NCBI GenBank assembly: GCA_051009015.1
Contig: JBPCWZ010000197.1
Location: 1 to 15,359, forward strand
DNA from: JAHRAH01 sp051009015
GTDB taxonomy: Bacteria; Pseudomonadota; Gammaproteobacteria; Tethybacterales; Persebacteraceae
Reading direction: 5' to 3'
DNA: 15,359 nucleotides
The notes under the pieces were generated by a model. It did not search any database and was not told where the DNA came from. It was given only the letters and a program-made list of their open reading frames with translations. Below are positions 7,892 through 14,083 of this stretch, piece by piece (the first letter of the stretch is position 1; each line of letters starts with the position of its first letter). The translations under genes were made by a program, and so were the position numbers.

Positions 7892-9014
7892 CAAAACAAA
7901 ACAGCGCGATGAAATTGGGCGCGCGCAAAGCCGGTGGGCTTGCGTTGGCCCCTATTACGCGATGTTCCCGATGAAATATGTCGGTCAGGTTATTCGCGAG
8001 CATACTGCCCCCGGGGATGCGGTATTGGACCCGTTTGCCGGGCGGTTTTCCGTGCCGGCAGTTGCAAGTTATCTTGAGCGAAGAGGATGCGGCGTGGAAA
8101 TAAGCCCTCTTGGCTGGCTATACGGCCGGGTCAAACTTGCCCCCGCGCAGCGGTGCGGCGATGTTTTGCGGCGGCTGGATGACATGCACAATGCCGCTTC
8201 GGAGTTTAAGCACGAGGCAAAGCAGATGGACGAGTTTTTTAACATGTGCTACTGCGAGGATGTCCTCCGGTTTTTGTATGCTTGTCGGAAGCGGCTGGAT
8301 TGGCAAAAATCGCAAGTGGATGCGACGCTAATGGCGATAATCATGGTTTCCCTGCATCACGGAATCGGGCGCGGACTTTCCAATCAGATGCGCCAAGCCA
8401 AATCAATGTCGCCGCGCTACTCCGTTAATTGGTGGAAAGCCAAAGGAATGACGACGCCGCCCAAAGTGGATGCGGTTGGTTTTCTGCGCGGGCGCATACG
8501 CCGCCGTTATCAATATGGCGCGCCTTGCGACAAAAACAGCAAAGCGATGCGCGGCGACAGTTGCAAGATATTAAAGTCCGCAAGGATGAAAAATTGGCAT
8601 AACGACAACGGGAGCGTTAAACTGCTTTTTACATCCCCCCCTTATTGGTCTCTTGTTAATTATTTCAAGGACCAATGGCTTCGGCTTTGGATGCTGGGCG
8701 GCGAACCGTCTCCGGCGATGCGCCAGCATGCGTATGAAAAGGGGTTTTATTCCAAAGAGGAATACCACCGATTGATTGAAACCGTTTTTGCGCGGTGCGC
8801 CCCGATGATGCGCCCGGACGGCGTTATTGTTGTCCGCATGCACGCGAGCCCGTTCACGCGCCAAACGATTTTGGATGCGCTGGGAAAATGTTTTCCCAAC
8901 CACAGGAAAATGAAAAAACCCGCCATTACCAAATGTCAAACCCAAACCGTGCTTTACAACAACGGGGCATTGAAGAATGCGGGGGAGCAGGATATTGTGC
9001 TTGTCCCCTCGTAG
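7884..9014 (+). CDS. DNA methyltransferase, N6-adenine or N4-cytosine type (TSPPY motif)
   Basis: A 376-residue S-adenosylmethionine-dependent DNA methyltransferase that would modify an exocyclic amino group of adenine or cytosine. A motif-X-like segment PYYAMFPMKYV lies at 23-33. Motif I is DPFAGRFS (49-56), followed by the acidic GVEISPL. Catalytic motif IV is TSPPYW (250-255), and PDGVIVVRMH looks like the later strand. The probable target-recognition region lies between motifs I and IV. I prefer the ATG at 7884, giving an ATGCCTGA overlap with the NurA stop, over the in-frame TTG at 7878. The overlap implies translational coupling. Motif I has F in place of the usual second glycine of FxGxG, which could weaken cofactor binding or be a family variant. 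It may protect self DNA from HerA-NurA; that role is inferred. Confidence 0.87.
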   Translation: MPDKTKQRDEIGRAQSRWACVGPYYAMFPMKYVGQVIREHTAPGDAVLDPFAGRFSVPAVASYLERRGCGVEISPLGWLYGRVKLAPAQRCGDVLRRLDDMHNAASEFKHEAKQMDEFFNMCYCEDVLRFLYACRKRLDWQKSQVDATLMAIIMVSLHHGIGRGLSNQMRQAKSMSPRYSVNWWKAKGMTTPPKVDAVGFLRGRIRRRYQYGAPCDKNSKAMRGDSCKILKSARMKNWHNDNGSVKLLFTSPPYWSLVNYFKDQWLRLWMLGGEPSPAMRQHAYEKGFYSKEEYHRLIETVFARCAPMMRPDGVIVVRMHASPFTRQTILDALGKCFPNHRKMKKPAITKCQTQTVLYNNGALKNAGEQDIVLVPS

Positions 9015-9022
9015 AGTTTGAC

Positions 9023-9811
9023 TTACCAGCAGGTATAGCCGCCGTCGGCTATTATTATGCTGCCGGTTAGCAAACTTGCGGCGTCGGATGACAGGAAATG
9101 GACTACGGATGCTATTTCTTCCGGGCTGCCCATTCTTTTCATTGGCGTGTTTTCCAGCCATTGCGAATACATTGCCGAATGCTCTTTGGCAAACTGGTCG
9201 TTCAGGGGGGTGTCTATGTATGTCGGGGCGACGGCATTGACCCTTATGCCGCGCATCGCCCATTCCGCCGCCAACGATTTCGTCAGTTGATGCACCGCCG
9301 CTTTGGTGGCGTTGTAAAAACTTTGCGGCTGCGGTTTATTGACAATAACGCCGGACATTGACCCGACATTGACAATCGCGCCGCCGCCGCCGTCTTTCAA
9401 CATCAACCCGCCAAAAGCGCGGCAGCAATAAAACAACCCGTCAACATTGACGGCGAAATGCTTGCGCCAATGCGCATCGCTTGTGTCTTCCGCCGCAACA
9501 TTACTTTCGGCGATGCCGGCATTGTTAATCAGAATATCCGCCCGCCCGTGCGTTTTGACGATATGCGCCGCCGCATTGTTAACCGCCGCCGAGTCGCAAA
9601 CATCAAGCCCGATGGCCGATGCCGTCATTCCGCTTTTTTGCATCTCTTCCGCCATTTGTTCGGCGCGCGCCAAAACAACATCGGCAATAACGACCCCCGC
9701 CCCCGCTTCGGCAAGCGCCATCGCGCACGATGCGCCGATGCCCTGCCCGCCGCCGGTAATGACGGCGGTTTTGCCGTCCAGTTTCAGTTTGTCCATATAT
9801 CCTTTTGACAT
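9023..9811 (-). CDS. Short-chain dehydrogenase/reductase, polyol (galactitol-type) dehydrogenase-like
   Basis: A classical SDR of 262 residues predicted to oxidise a polyol to a ketose with NAD+ in the cytoplasm. The cofactor motif is TGGGQGIG (19-26), with D44 after strand two favouring NAD over NADP. NNAG sits at 96-99, and the catalytic set is S153 (GSMSG), Y166 and K170 (YNATK). The stretch from NVDGLFYCCRAFG to the terminal DGGYTCW resembles Rhodobacter galactitol dehydrogenase as I remember it. AGGGAG lies 11 bases before this ATG. A second in-frame ATG at 9796, preceded by AAGGA, would give a 257-residue protein with a more typical N-terminus and is a real alternative. It is last in the ABC-transporter operon, 17 bases after the ATPase, so it probably acts on the imported polyol. 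Confidence 0.88.
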   Translation of the reverse strand: MSKGYMDKLKLDGKTAVITGGGQGIGASCAMALAEAGAGVVIADVVLARAEQMAEEMQKSGMTASAIGLDVCDSAAVNNAAAHIVKTHGRADILINNAGIAESNVAAEDTSDAHWRKHFAVNVDGLFYCCRAFGGLMLKDGGGGAIVNVGSMSGVIVNKPQPQSFYNATKAAVHQLTKSLAAEWAMRGIRVNAVAPTYIDTPLNDQFAKEHSAMYSQWLENTPMKRMGSPEEIASVVHFLSSDAASLLTGSIIIADGGYTCW

Positions 9812-9828
9812 TGCCTTTTCTTCTCCCT

Positions 9829-10863
9829 TTATTGTTGTTGTTTGCCGCCGATGGTTTTGCCGTCTTTGTCAAAACGATACAAACGGCGCGGCGTCATAAC
9901 AACCGCATCGCCGACGGCAAAAGAATCGCCGCCGTTTTCGCCGCCCCTTACCCGGGCGGTTATTTTGCCGGTATCATTGCCGTGTACATGCACAAAACTA
10001 TCCGCGCCCAAATGTTCCACCGCCAAAACTTTGCCGCGCCATCTGCCGTCTTTGTCATTCTCCGCTTTGCCGACGGTGATATCTTCCGGGCGCGCGCCGA
10101 TGGTTGTCGCATTATCTTTTGTCGCTTGTTCGCCGCCGATGAAGTTCATCGCCGGAGAGCCGATAAAACCGGCGACAAAGCGGTTTGCCGGATGATGATA
10201 TAGTTCGCGCGGCGCGCCGGTTTGTTCCACTTGCCCTTTGTTCAGCACCGCTATCCTGTCAGCCATCGTCATCGCTTCAACCTGGTCGTGCGTTACATAA
10301 ATCATTGTCGCTTGCAATTGCCGGTGCAATTCGCCAAGTTCCATCCGCATCTGCACACGCAAAGCGGCGTCCAGATTGGACAAAGGTTCGTCAAACAAAA
10401 ACGCCTTCGGCTCGCGCACTATCGCCCGCCCGATGGCGACTCTCTGGCGCTGCCCGCCCGAAAGTTGGCGCGGTTTGCGCTGCAGGCATTCGCCGAGGTT
10501 GAGAATGCGCGCGGCATTTTGCACTTTGCGGTCAATCATCTCCCTGTCATCCCCCGCCATCTTAAGCGGAAAGGCGATATTGCCATAAACCGTCATATGC
10601 GGATATAGCGCGTAAGATTGAAAAACCATCGCCAAGCCGCGCTTTGCCGGGGGGGTGTTTGTCGCGTCAATGCCGTCAATGTGTATCGCGCCGCCGCTTG
10701 GCGTTTCCAAACCGGCGACAAGGCGCAGGAGTGTGGATTTGCCGCAGCCGGAAGGTCCGACAAAAACCATAAACTCGCGATCGCCAATGTGCATTGACGC
10801 GCCGCGCACCGCTTCGGTCGCGCCGAATGCTTTGCTCACTTTGCGCAGTTCTATCGCCGCCAT
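9829..10863 (-). CDS. ABC transporter ATPase, polyol/sugar type (SmoK/MsmK/UgpC-like)
   Basis: A 344-residue ATPase that should energise the two permeases encoded just upstream, from the cytoplasmic face. Walker A is GPSGCGKST (36-44), the Q-loop is Q82, the signature is LSGGQ (134-138), Walker B is FLFDEP (155-160), and the switch histidine is H192 (YVTHD). Residues about 235-344, including IGARPEDITV, form the MOBE/TOBE-type regulatory domain typical of carbohydrate importers. The frame is open back to an upstream ATG at 11235, but those extra residues overlap the permease gene and lack family similarity, so I start at MAAIELRKVSKAF. That ATG lies 8 bases after the permease stop, with only a weak ribosome binding site, suggesting translational coupling. 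The imported sugar is inferred from the neighbouring genes. Confidence 0.94.
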   Translation of the reverse strand: MAAIELRKVSKAFGATEAVRGASMHIGDREFMVFVGPSGCGKSTLLRLVAGLETPSGGAIHIDGIDATNTPPAKRGLAMVFQSYALYPHMTVYGNIAFPLKMAGDDREMIDRKVQNAARILNLGECLQRKPRQLSGGQRQRVAIGRAIVREPKAFLFDEPLSNLDAALRVQMRMELGELHRQLQATMIYVTHDQVEAMTMADRIAVLNKGQVEQTGAPRELYHHPANRFVAGFIGSPAMNFIGGEQATKDNATTIGARPEDITVGKAENDKDGRWRGKVLAVEHLGADSFVHVHGNDTGKITARVRGGENGGDSFAVGDAVVMTPRRLYRFDKDGKTIGGKQQQ

Positions 10864-10871
10864 CTTGCCGG

Positions 10872-11684
10872 TTATTTTACCGCGCCGAAAGTCAAACCGC
10901 GCACAAGTTGCTTTTGGCAAAACCATCCCAAAAGCAAAACCGGCGCAACCGCCATCACTGACGCCGCCGACAACTTCGCCCAAAACAAACCCTCCGGGCT
11001 GGAAAACGATGCGATAAACGCCGTCAAAGGCGCGGCATCGGAAGCAGTCAGATGAATGCTCCAAAATGCTTCGTTCCACGACAGAATTACCGACAACAAA
11101 CAAGTGGATGCAAACGCCCCCGCCGTCATCGGCAGCAGCACAAAAAAGATCTCGGCAAAAAATCCCGCGCCGTCCATTCTCGCCGCTTCCAATATCTCGC
11201 CCGGCACTTCCCTGAAGTAGGTGTATAACATCCATGTCATTATCGGCAAATTAATAAGCGCGAAAACGGCGGACAGCCCGATAATGGTATCCAACAAACC
11301 GCCGTCGCGGAAGATAAGATAAACCGGCACCAATACCCCGACAGGCGGCAGCATCTTTGTGGAAAGCATCCACAACAAAACAAAAGGCGTGCGTTTGGTC
11401 GGATAAAACGCCATTGACCACGCGGCGGGCGCGGCGGCAAGCATCGCAACCGCCGTCGCCAAAAGCGAAATGGCAACGGAATTAAACGCATGCTTGAAAT
11501 AGTTGGCGCGCGGCGTGAAAGCCGCCGCATAGTTTTCCAAAGTCGGCGCAAACAGGAGCGAAGGTTCGGCAACCGCGGCGAGTTCGGTTTTGATGCTCGC
11601 CAGCGCCATCCACAACACCGGAAAAAACATCACAAAAGCCAAAAGCCATGCGCACAGGGGTGTGATGATATTTTTGTTATGCAT
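10872..11684 (-). CDS. ABC transporter permease, MalG type (SmoG-like)
   Basis: A 270-residue inner-membrane protein forming one half of the importer channel. About six hydrophobic segments are visible, starting at residues 8-28. The cytoplasmic EAA loop that contacts the ATPase is EAARMDGAGFFAEIFFVLLP (166-185). The N-terminus with a positive-then-hydrophobic start and the closing GLTFGAVK are usual for the sugar-permease MalG family. The start at 11684 is preceded by GGGGAGAAGG, and ATGCATAA overlaps the stop of the preceding permease by 8 bases; a longer start at 11714 would lie inside that gene and is rejected. The substrate is probably a sugar alcohol, inferred from operon order and the downstream SDR. 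Confidence 0.93.
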   Translation of the reverse strand: MHNKNIITPLCAWLLAFVMFFPVLWMALASIKTELAAVAEPSLLFAPTLENYAAAFTPRANYFKHAFNSVAISLLATAVAMLAAAPAAWSMAFYPTKRTPFVLLWMLSTKMLPPVGVLVPVYLIFRDGGLLDTIIGLSAVFALINLPIMTWMLYTYFREVPGEILEAARMDGAGFFAEIFFVLLPMTAGAFASTCLLSVILSWNEAFWSIHLTASDAAPLTAFIASFSSPEGLFWAKLSAASVMAVAPVLLLGWFCQKQLVRGLTFGAVK

Positions 11685-12828
11685 CCTTCTCCCCTGCCAG
11701 ATTTTTGCCGACAAGGCGCATCAGAAAGAAAGCCGCAACATTGGCGATAATCACCGCGATGACGCCGCCGCTTGACGCGCCGCCGACATCAAAATCCAAT
11801 AACGCCTGCTTGTATATTAGAAAAGCCAAATTGGTTGTCGCCAAACCGGGACCGCCGTTTGTTGTTACAAATATCTCGGCAAAAACCGCCAGCAGAAATA
11901 TCGTCTCTATCAAAACCACCGCCGCTATCGGGCGCGCCAGATGCGGCAGAATAATATGCCAAAAAAACGCCACCCCCGATGCGCCGTCCATTTGCGCCGC
12001 GTCTTTTTGTTCTTCGTCAAGCGATTGCATCGCCGTCAGTAATATCAAACCGGCAAAAGCCGACCACTGCCACGATACCAAAATGATAATGGCAAAAAGC
12101 GGCGCATCGGCAAACCAATCTATTACCGGCATTCCCGCAAAAGCCAAAGCATGGGCGAATAAACCATTGACCGGATGCATAAGAAGATTCTTCCACACCA
12201 GCGCGGCGACGGTCGGCATTATAAAAAACGGCGCGATTACCAAAAGCCGCGCCGCGCCCAAACCCCGAAAGGGCGCGCTAAACAAAACCGCGATGGCAAT
12301 GCCGACAACAACCGATATCAGCAAAACCGCGCCAACCAAAACGGCGGTATTGACAAGCGACCGCCAAAAGGCGTAATCGGTCAAAAAATACTCGTAATTA
12401 ATAAGCGTAAAATCAAAATGCCCGACGGCATCGGGGCGCAGCAAGTTGTAGGGGATAAACGAAAAATAAAGCGTAAGCGCCAGCGGCACCGCCATCCACA
12501 AAAGCAGCGGCACAATAGCCGGCAACGCCGCTAAGCGAGCGGTTGTAAGTTTAATAGAGTCCAAAGCCCAAAGTAAGGCTGAGACAGAAAACAGCACCGT
12601 GCCCGCCGCAATGCAGAGCAACGGGTCCACGAATGAAAACTGAACATCATTCACGGCGAGAGTCCCCACGGCGGAAACAACGAGGGCAATCACGCCGAAG
12701 ATTATCATCAGGGGGCCAATAATTACCCCTGCCACCAAAGCGAACAACACGCACAGAATGATGAGGATAATTCCCTCGCCGCCCATATTGAGCGCCGCAT
12801 CCCACCACCCTTGCACCAAATCCCACAT
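11677..12828 (-). CDS. ABC transporter permease, MalF type (SmoF-like), with an extra hydrophobic N-terminal region
   Basis: The other channel half of the importer. From about residue 94 it is a normal SmoF-like permease: TARLAALPAIVPLLLW, then LTLYFSFIPYNLL, a WKNLLMHPVNGLFA block and an EAA-like loop DAAQMDGASGVAFFWHIILP near 270-290. The family usually has about 290 residues; this ORF has 383. The extra first ~90 residues contain three hydrophobic segments (about 17-34, 37-57 and 67-88) that I cannot assign to a family. Their codon choice looks different from the rest (inspection only). A TTG at 12564 would give a 295-residue, family-length protein but has no visible ribosome binding site; the ATG at 12828 has GGAAAAG just upstream. 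Either this is a fusion to a small membrane gene, or translation truly starts internally. Confidence 0.88.
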   Translation of the reverse strand: MWDLVQGWWDAALNMGGEGIILIILCVLFALVAGVIIGPLMIIFGVIALVVSAVGTLAVNDVQFSFVDPLLCIAAGTVLFSVSALLWALDSIKLTTARLAALPAIVPLLLWMAVPLALTLYFSFIPYNLLRPDAVGHFDFTLINYEYFLTDYAFWRSLVNTAVLVGAVLLISVVVGIAIAVLFSAPFRGLGAARLLVIAPFFIMPTVAALVWKNLLMHPVNGLFAHALAFAGMPVIDWFADAPLFAIIILVSWQWSAFAGLILLTAMQSLDEEQKDAAQMDGASGVAFFWHIILPHLARPIAAVVLIETIFLLAVFAEIFVTTNGGPGLATTNLAFLIYKQALLDFDVGGASSGGVIAVIIANVAAFFLMRLVGKNLAGEKDA

Positions 12829-12848
12829 CTTTTCCGGGCTTTCTTAAA

Positions 12849-12950
12849 TTAGATGGCGGCGGAATTGGCGATAATGCCGCCACGAACCGCCCGCGCCGTC
12901 ATAAAAGCGGCAACGATGATGACGATGGCATGGACGGCACTTTTATCCAC
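12849..12950 (-). CDS. Tiny hydrophobic ORF, truncated look-alike of the upstream 70-residue membrane protein
   Basis: A 33-codon ORF from a GTG, preceded by AAGGGG at 9 bases, and stopping 20 bases before the MalF-type permease. Its residues about 6-20 are hydrophobic, enough for one membrane helix. The end, AVRGGIIANSAAI, matches AIRGEIAANTAAI of the 70-residue protein encoded at 13090-13302, with 12 of 18 residues identical over the longer stretch. The stop then truncates it where that protein continues. It could be a decayed second copy or a functional short peptide. Function unknown. Confidence 0.35.
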   Translation of the reverse strand: MDKSAVHAIVIIVAAFMTARAVRGGIIANSAAI

Positions 12951-12985
12951 GCCGCCCTGCCCCTTCCACAATCGCGGAAGTTGGG

Positions 12986-13093
12986 CTATTTTTTCGGCTT
13001 TTTTGGCTTTTCATTGTCGCGCCCGTGGCCCGACTCCTTGCCGTGTTTTTTGCTCGGCTTGCCACCGGGCCCTTTCGGTTTTGATGTCTTCAC
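12986..13093 (-). CDS. Small lysine-rich ORF, translationally coupled to the upstream gene
   Basis: A 35-residue ORF whose GTG overlaps the TGA of the preceding gene (GTGA), with AGGGGCGG 4-11 bases upstream as a ribosome binding site. The product is almost entirely lysine, glycine, proline and serine, beginning MKTSKPKGPGGKPSKKHGKE and ending KKPKK, so it is strongly basic and probably unstructured. It may be a nucleic-acid- or membrane-binding tail, or a C-terminal segment lost from the upstream protein by a frameshift. No recognisable family. The stop-start overlap and dense packing favour real translation, but the short length makes chance possible. Confidence 0.4.
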   Translation of the reverse strand: MKTSKPKGPGGKPSKKHGKESGHGRDNEKPKKPKK

Positions 13094-13302
13094 TTTTCCG
13101 CCCCTTCGTCCGAATCCGCCCCCTCGGCGATTTGCGGCGCGTGCGAATGCGCGCCGATGTGCGTCAAAATCGCACCTTCCATCTTGGCGATGGCGGCGGT
13201 ATTGGCGGCAATTTCGCCGCGAATCGCCCAGCCCATCATAAAGATGGCGACAAGCACGGCGACAAAGCCGAGCCACATTCCGTAAGATTCTCTGCTACTC
13301 AT
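13090..13302 (-). CDS. Small single-pass membrane protein, unknown function
   Basis: A 70-residue ORF with one clear membrane helix (about 9-27: MWLGFVAVLVAIFMMGW), then a possible amphipathic stretch RGEIAANTAAIAKMEGAILT and an acidic tail ending DSDEGAEK. I do not recognise a family. I favour the ATG at 13302 over in-frame ATGs at 13320 and 13398 because a -10 box (TACAAT) sits at 13311-13316. Transcription should then start within a few bases of this ATG, implying a leaderless or near-leaderless message. It heads a run of tiny ORFs leading to the MalF-type permease. A holin-like or accessory membrane role would be speculation. Confidence 0.6.
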   Translation of the reverse strand: MSSRESYGMWLGFVAVLVAIFMMGWAIRGEIAANTAAIAKMEGAILTHIGAHSHAPQIAEGADSDEGAEK

Positions 13303-13310
13303 ACCCGATG

Positions 13311-13340
13311 ATTGTACCATACCAAGCGGCGTTTTGTCAA
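13311..13340 (-). promoter_or_regulatory. Probable sigma-70 promoter for the small-ORF/permease transcript
   Basis: On the minus strand, consensus TTGACA (13335-13340) is followed after 18 bases by TACAAT (13311-13316), a 5-of-6 match to the -10 box. The -35 box runs straight out of the T-tract of the terminator just upstream. Transcription would begin within a few bases of the ATG at 13302. Seen directly as sequence match; activity is inferred. Confidence 0.6.
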
Positions 13341-13414
13341 AAAAAGCGGGGGCGACAACAAAAATCACCGCCCTCGCCCTGTTGCCGTGTTTTGTCAAAA
13401 ACCGGCTTTTTCAC
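13324..13414 (-). repeat. Imperfect direct repeat, copy 1 (downstream of the deaminase gene)
   Basis: About 91 bases aligning in order with 14068-14164. Shared blocks on the plus strand are AAGCGGCG, TTGTCAAAAAA, GCGGGGGCG, ATC-CCGC, an exact TGTTGCCGTGTT (13380-13391) and CCGGCTTTTT. The last block corresponds in copy 2 to the final codons of the binding-protein gene. Copy 1 thus appears to hold a remnant of that gene end plus the terminator and -35 box. Confidence 0.65.
13339..13377 (-). terminator. Rho-independent terminator after the deaminase gene
   Basis: Minus-strand arms 13377-13365 (GCGAGGGCGGTGA) and 13358-13346 (TTGTCGCCCCCGC) can pair at 12 of 13 positions, counting G-T pairs, around a 6-base loop. 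They are followed by seven T residues (13345-13339). It lies 65 bases after the deaminase stop and should isolate that gene from the permease transcript. Confidence 0.7.
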
Positions 13415-13441
13415 GGGGGATAAACGAAAAACAAAGAAGAA

Positions 13442-14014
13442 CTATTTTAGCGGTATGGCGTTGTCTTTTTTGCCGCGCTGGTATGTCGCCGACAACTTGC
13501 GGTAGCGGGCGCTTATTTCCTGCCGCTGCGCCGTCAAGGCGGCGTCGCCGTTTATCAGTTTGTCTATCGCCGTCAGGCGAAAAAAGCGGTTGTTGTTGTT
13601 TAGCCCCGCGCAAGGCGCAAATAACTCGCGCAAAATATCGCCATCGTGCCGGATGTCAAAAACCTCCGCCGTATCGGCATAATCAAACAAATAATAAACT
13701 TCGCCAAACCCCGCCCACGCCAAAGCGGATGCGCACATCGGACACGGCTCGTGAGTGGACAAAAAAACACAACCGCCCGCCGCCGGATGGCGCGGCATTT
13801 GGTAAAAATCCGCTATCGCCGCCATTTCGCCGTGCCACAAAGGACAGCCGCTGCTATGTTCGCGGTTTGTCGCCGCAATAACCAGCGCATCGTTTTGCAA
13901 AACCGCGGCGCCGAAAACTTTGTCGCCTTTGGCAACGCCGTCCGCCGTCAGCGGCAAAATGTCATGACGGATAACTTGCAGCAACCGCGCGGCAGTTGTT
14001 TGCCGCGCGGTCAT
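13442..14014 (-). CDS. Cytidine/deoxycytidylate-deaminase-fold zinc enzyme (nucleobase or nucleoside deaminase)
   Basis: A 190-residue zinc-dependent hydrolase expected to deaminate a base or nucleoside such as guanine, cytosine or adenosine. H61 with E63 (HGEMAAI) and C91 and C94 (PCPMCASA) supply the zinc ligands and proton shuttle. HGE in place of HAE recalls cytosine and guanine deaminases rather than TadA. After the core, WAGFGEVYYLFDYADTAEVF and a long C-terminal part to about 190 make it larger than TadA (about 160). The start at 14014 has only a weak ribosome binding site. It has its own promoter and terminator and sits between genes of a sugar-alcohol transporter with which it has no obvious metabolic link. 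The flanking direct repeats suggest insertion. Exact substrate unknown. Confidence 0.82.
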   Translation of the reverse strand: MTARQTTAARLLQVIRHDILPLTADGVAKGDKVFGAAVLQNDALVIAATNREHSSGCPLWHGEMAAIADFYQMPRHPAAGGCVFLSTHEPCPMCASALAWAGFGEVYYLFDYADTAEVFDIRHDGDILRELFAPCAGLNNNNRFFRLTAIDKLINGDAALTAQRQEISARYRKLSATYQRGKKDNAIPLK

Positions 14015-14055
14015 TTGTTTGTCGCCAAAAGTTTGCCTTTCGTCATATCCGCTTA

Positions 14056-14083
14056 ACTATAACGCAAAAGCGGCGCTTGTCAA
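14056..14083 (-). promoter_or_regulatory. Strong sigma-70 promoter for the deaminase gene
   Basis: On the minus strand, perfect TTGACA (14078-14083), a 16-base spacer and TATAGT (14056-14061) lie about 40 bases before the deaminase ATG at 14014. The -35 box overlaps the end of the T-tract of the upstream terminator, so one short segment ends the binding-protein message and starts the next. Confidence 0.7.

Noticed and set aside
9447..9899. Plus-strand ORFs of 116-150 codons opposite the SDR gene
   Set aside because: The minus-strand SDR has a complete catalytic set; these are shadows.
10864..11235. In-frame extension of the ABC ATPase by 124 residues
   Set aside because: It lies inside the MalG-type permease in another frame and has no ABC similarity; the family start is MAAIELRKVSKAF.
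11705..12376. Plus-strand ORF of 223 codons opposite the MalF-type permease
   Set aside because: Rich in lysine, alanine and threonine as expected from reverse reading of a membrane-protein gene; no motif.
12647..12883. Minus-strand ORF of 78 codons overlapping the start of the MalF-type permease
   Set aside because: Arginine/glycine-rich out-of-frame reading with no family features; the permease frame and the tiny hydrophobic ORF explain the region better.
13590..13605. GTTGTTGTTGTT run as a microsatellite
   Set aside because: It encodes a short asparagine run inside the deaminase and is too short to call a repeat element.
13646..14056. Plus-strand ORF of 136 codons opposite the deaminase
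   Set aside because: Arginine-rich shadow of a real zinc deaminase, no recognisable motif.
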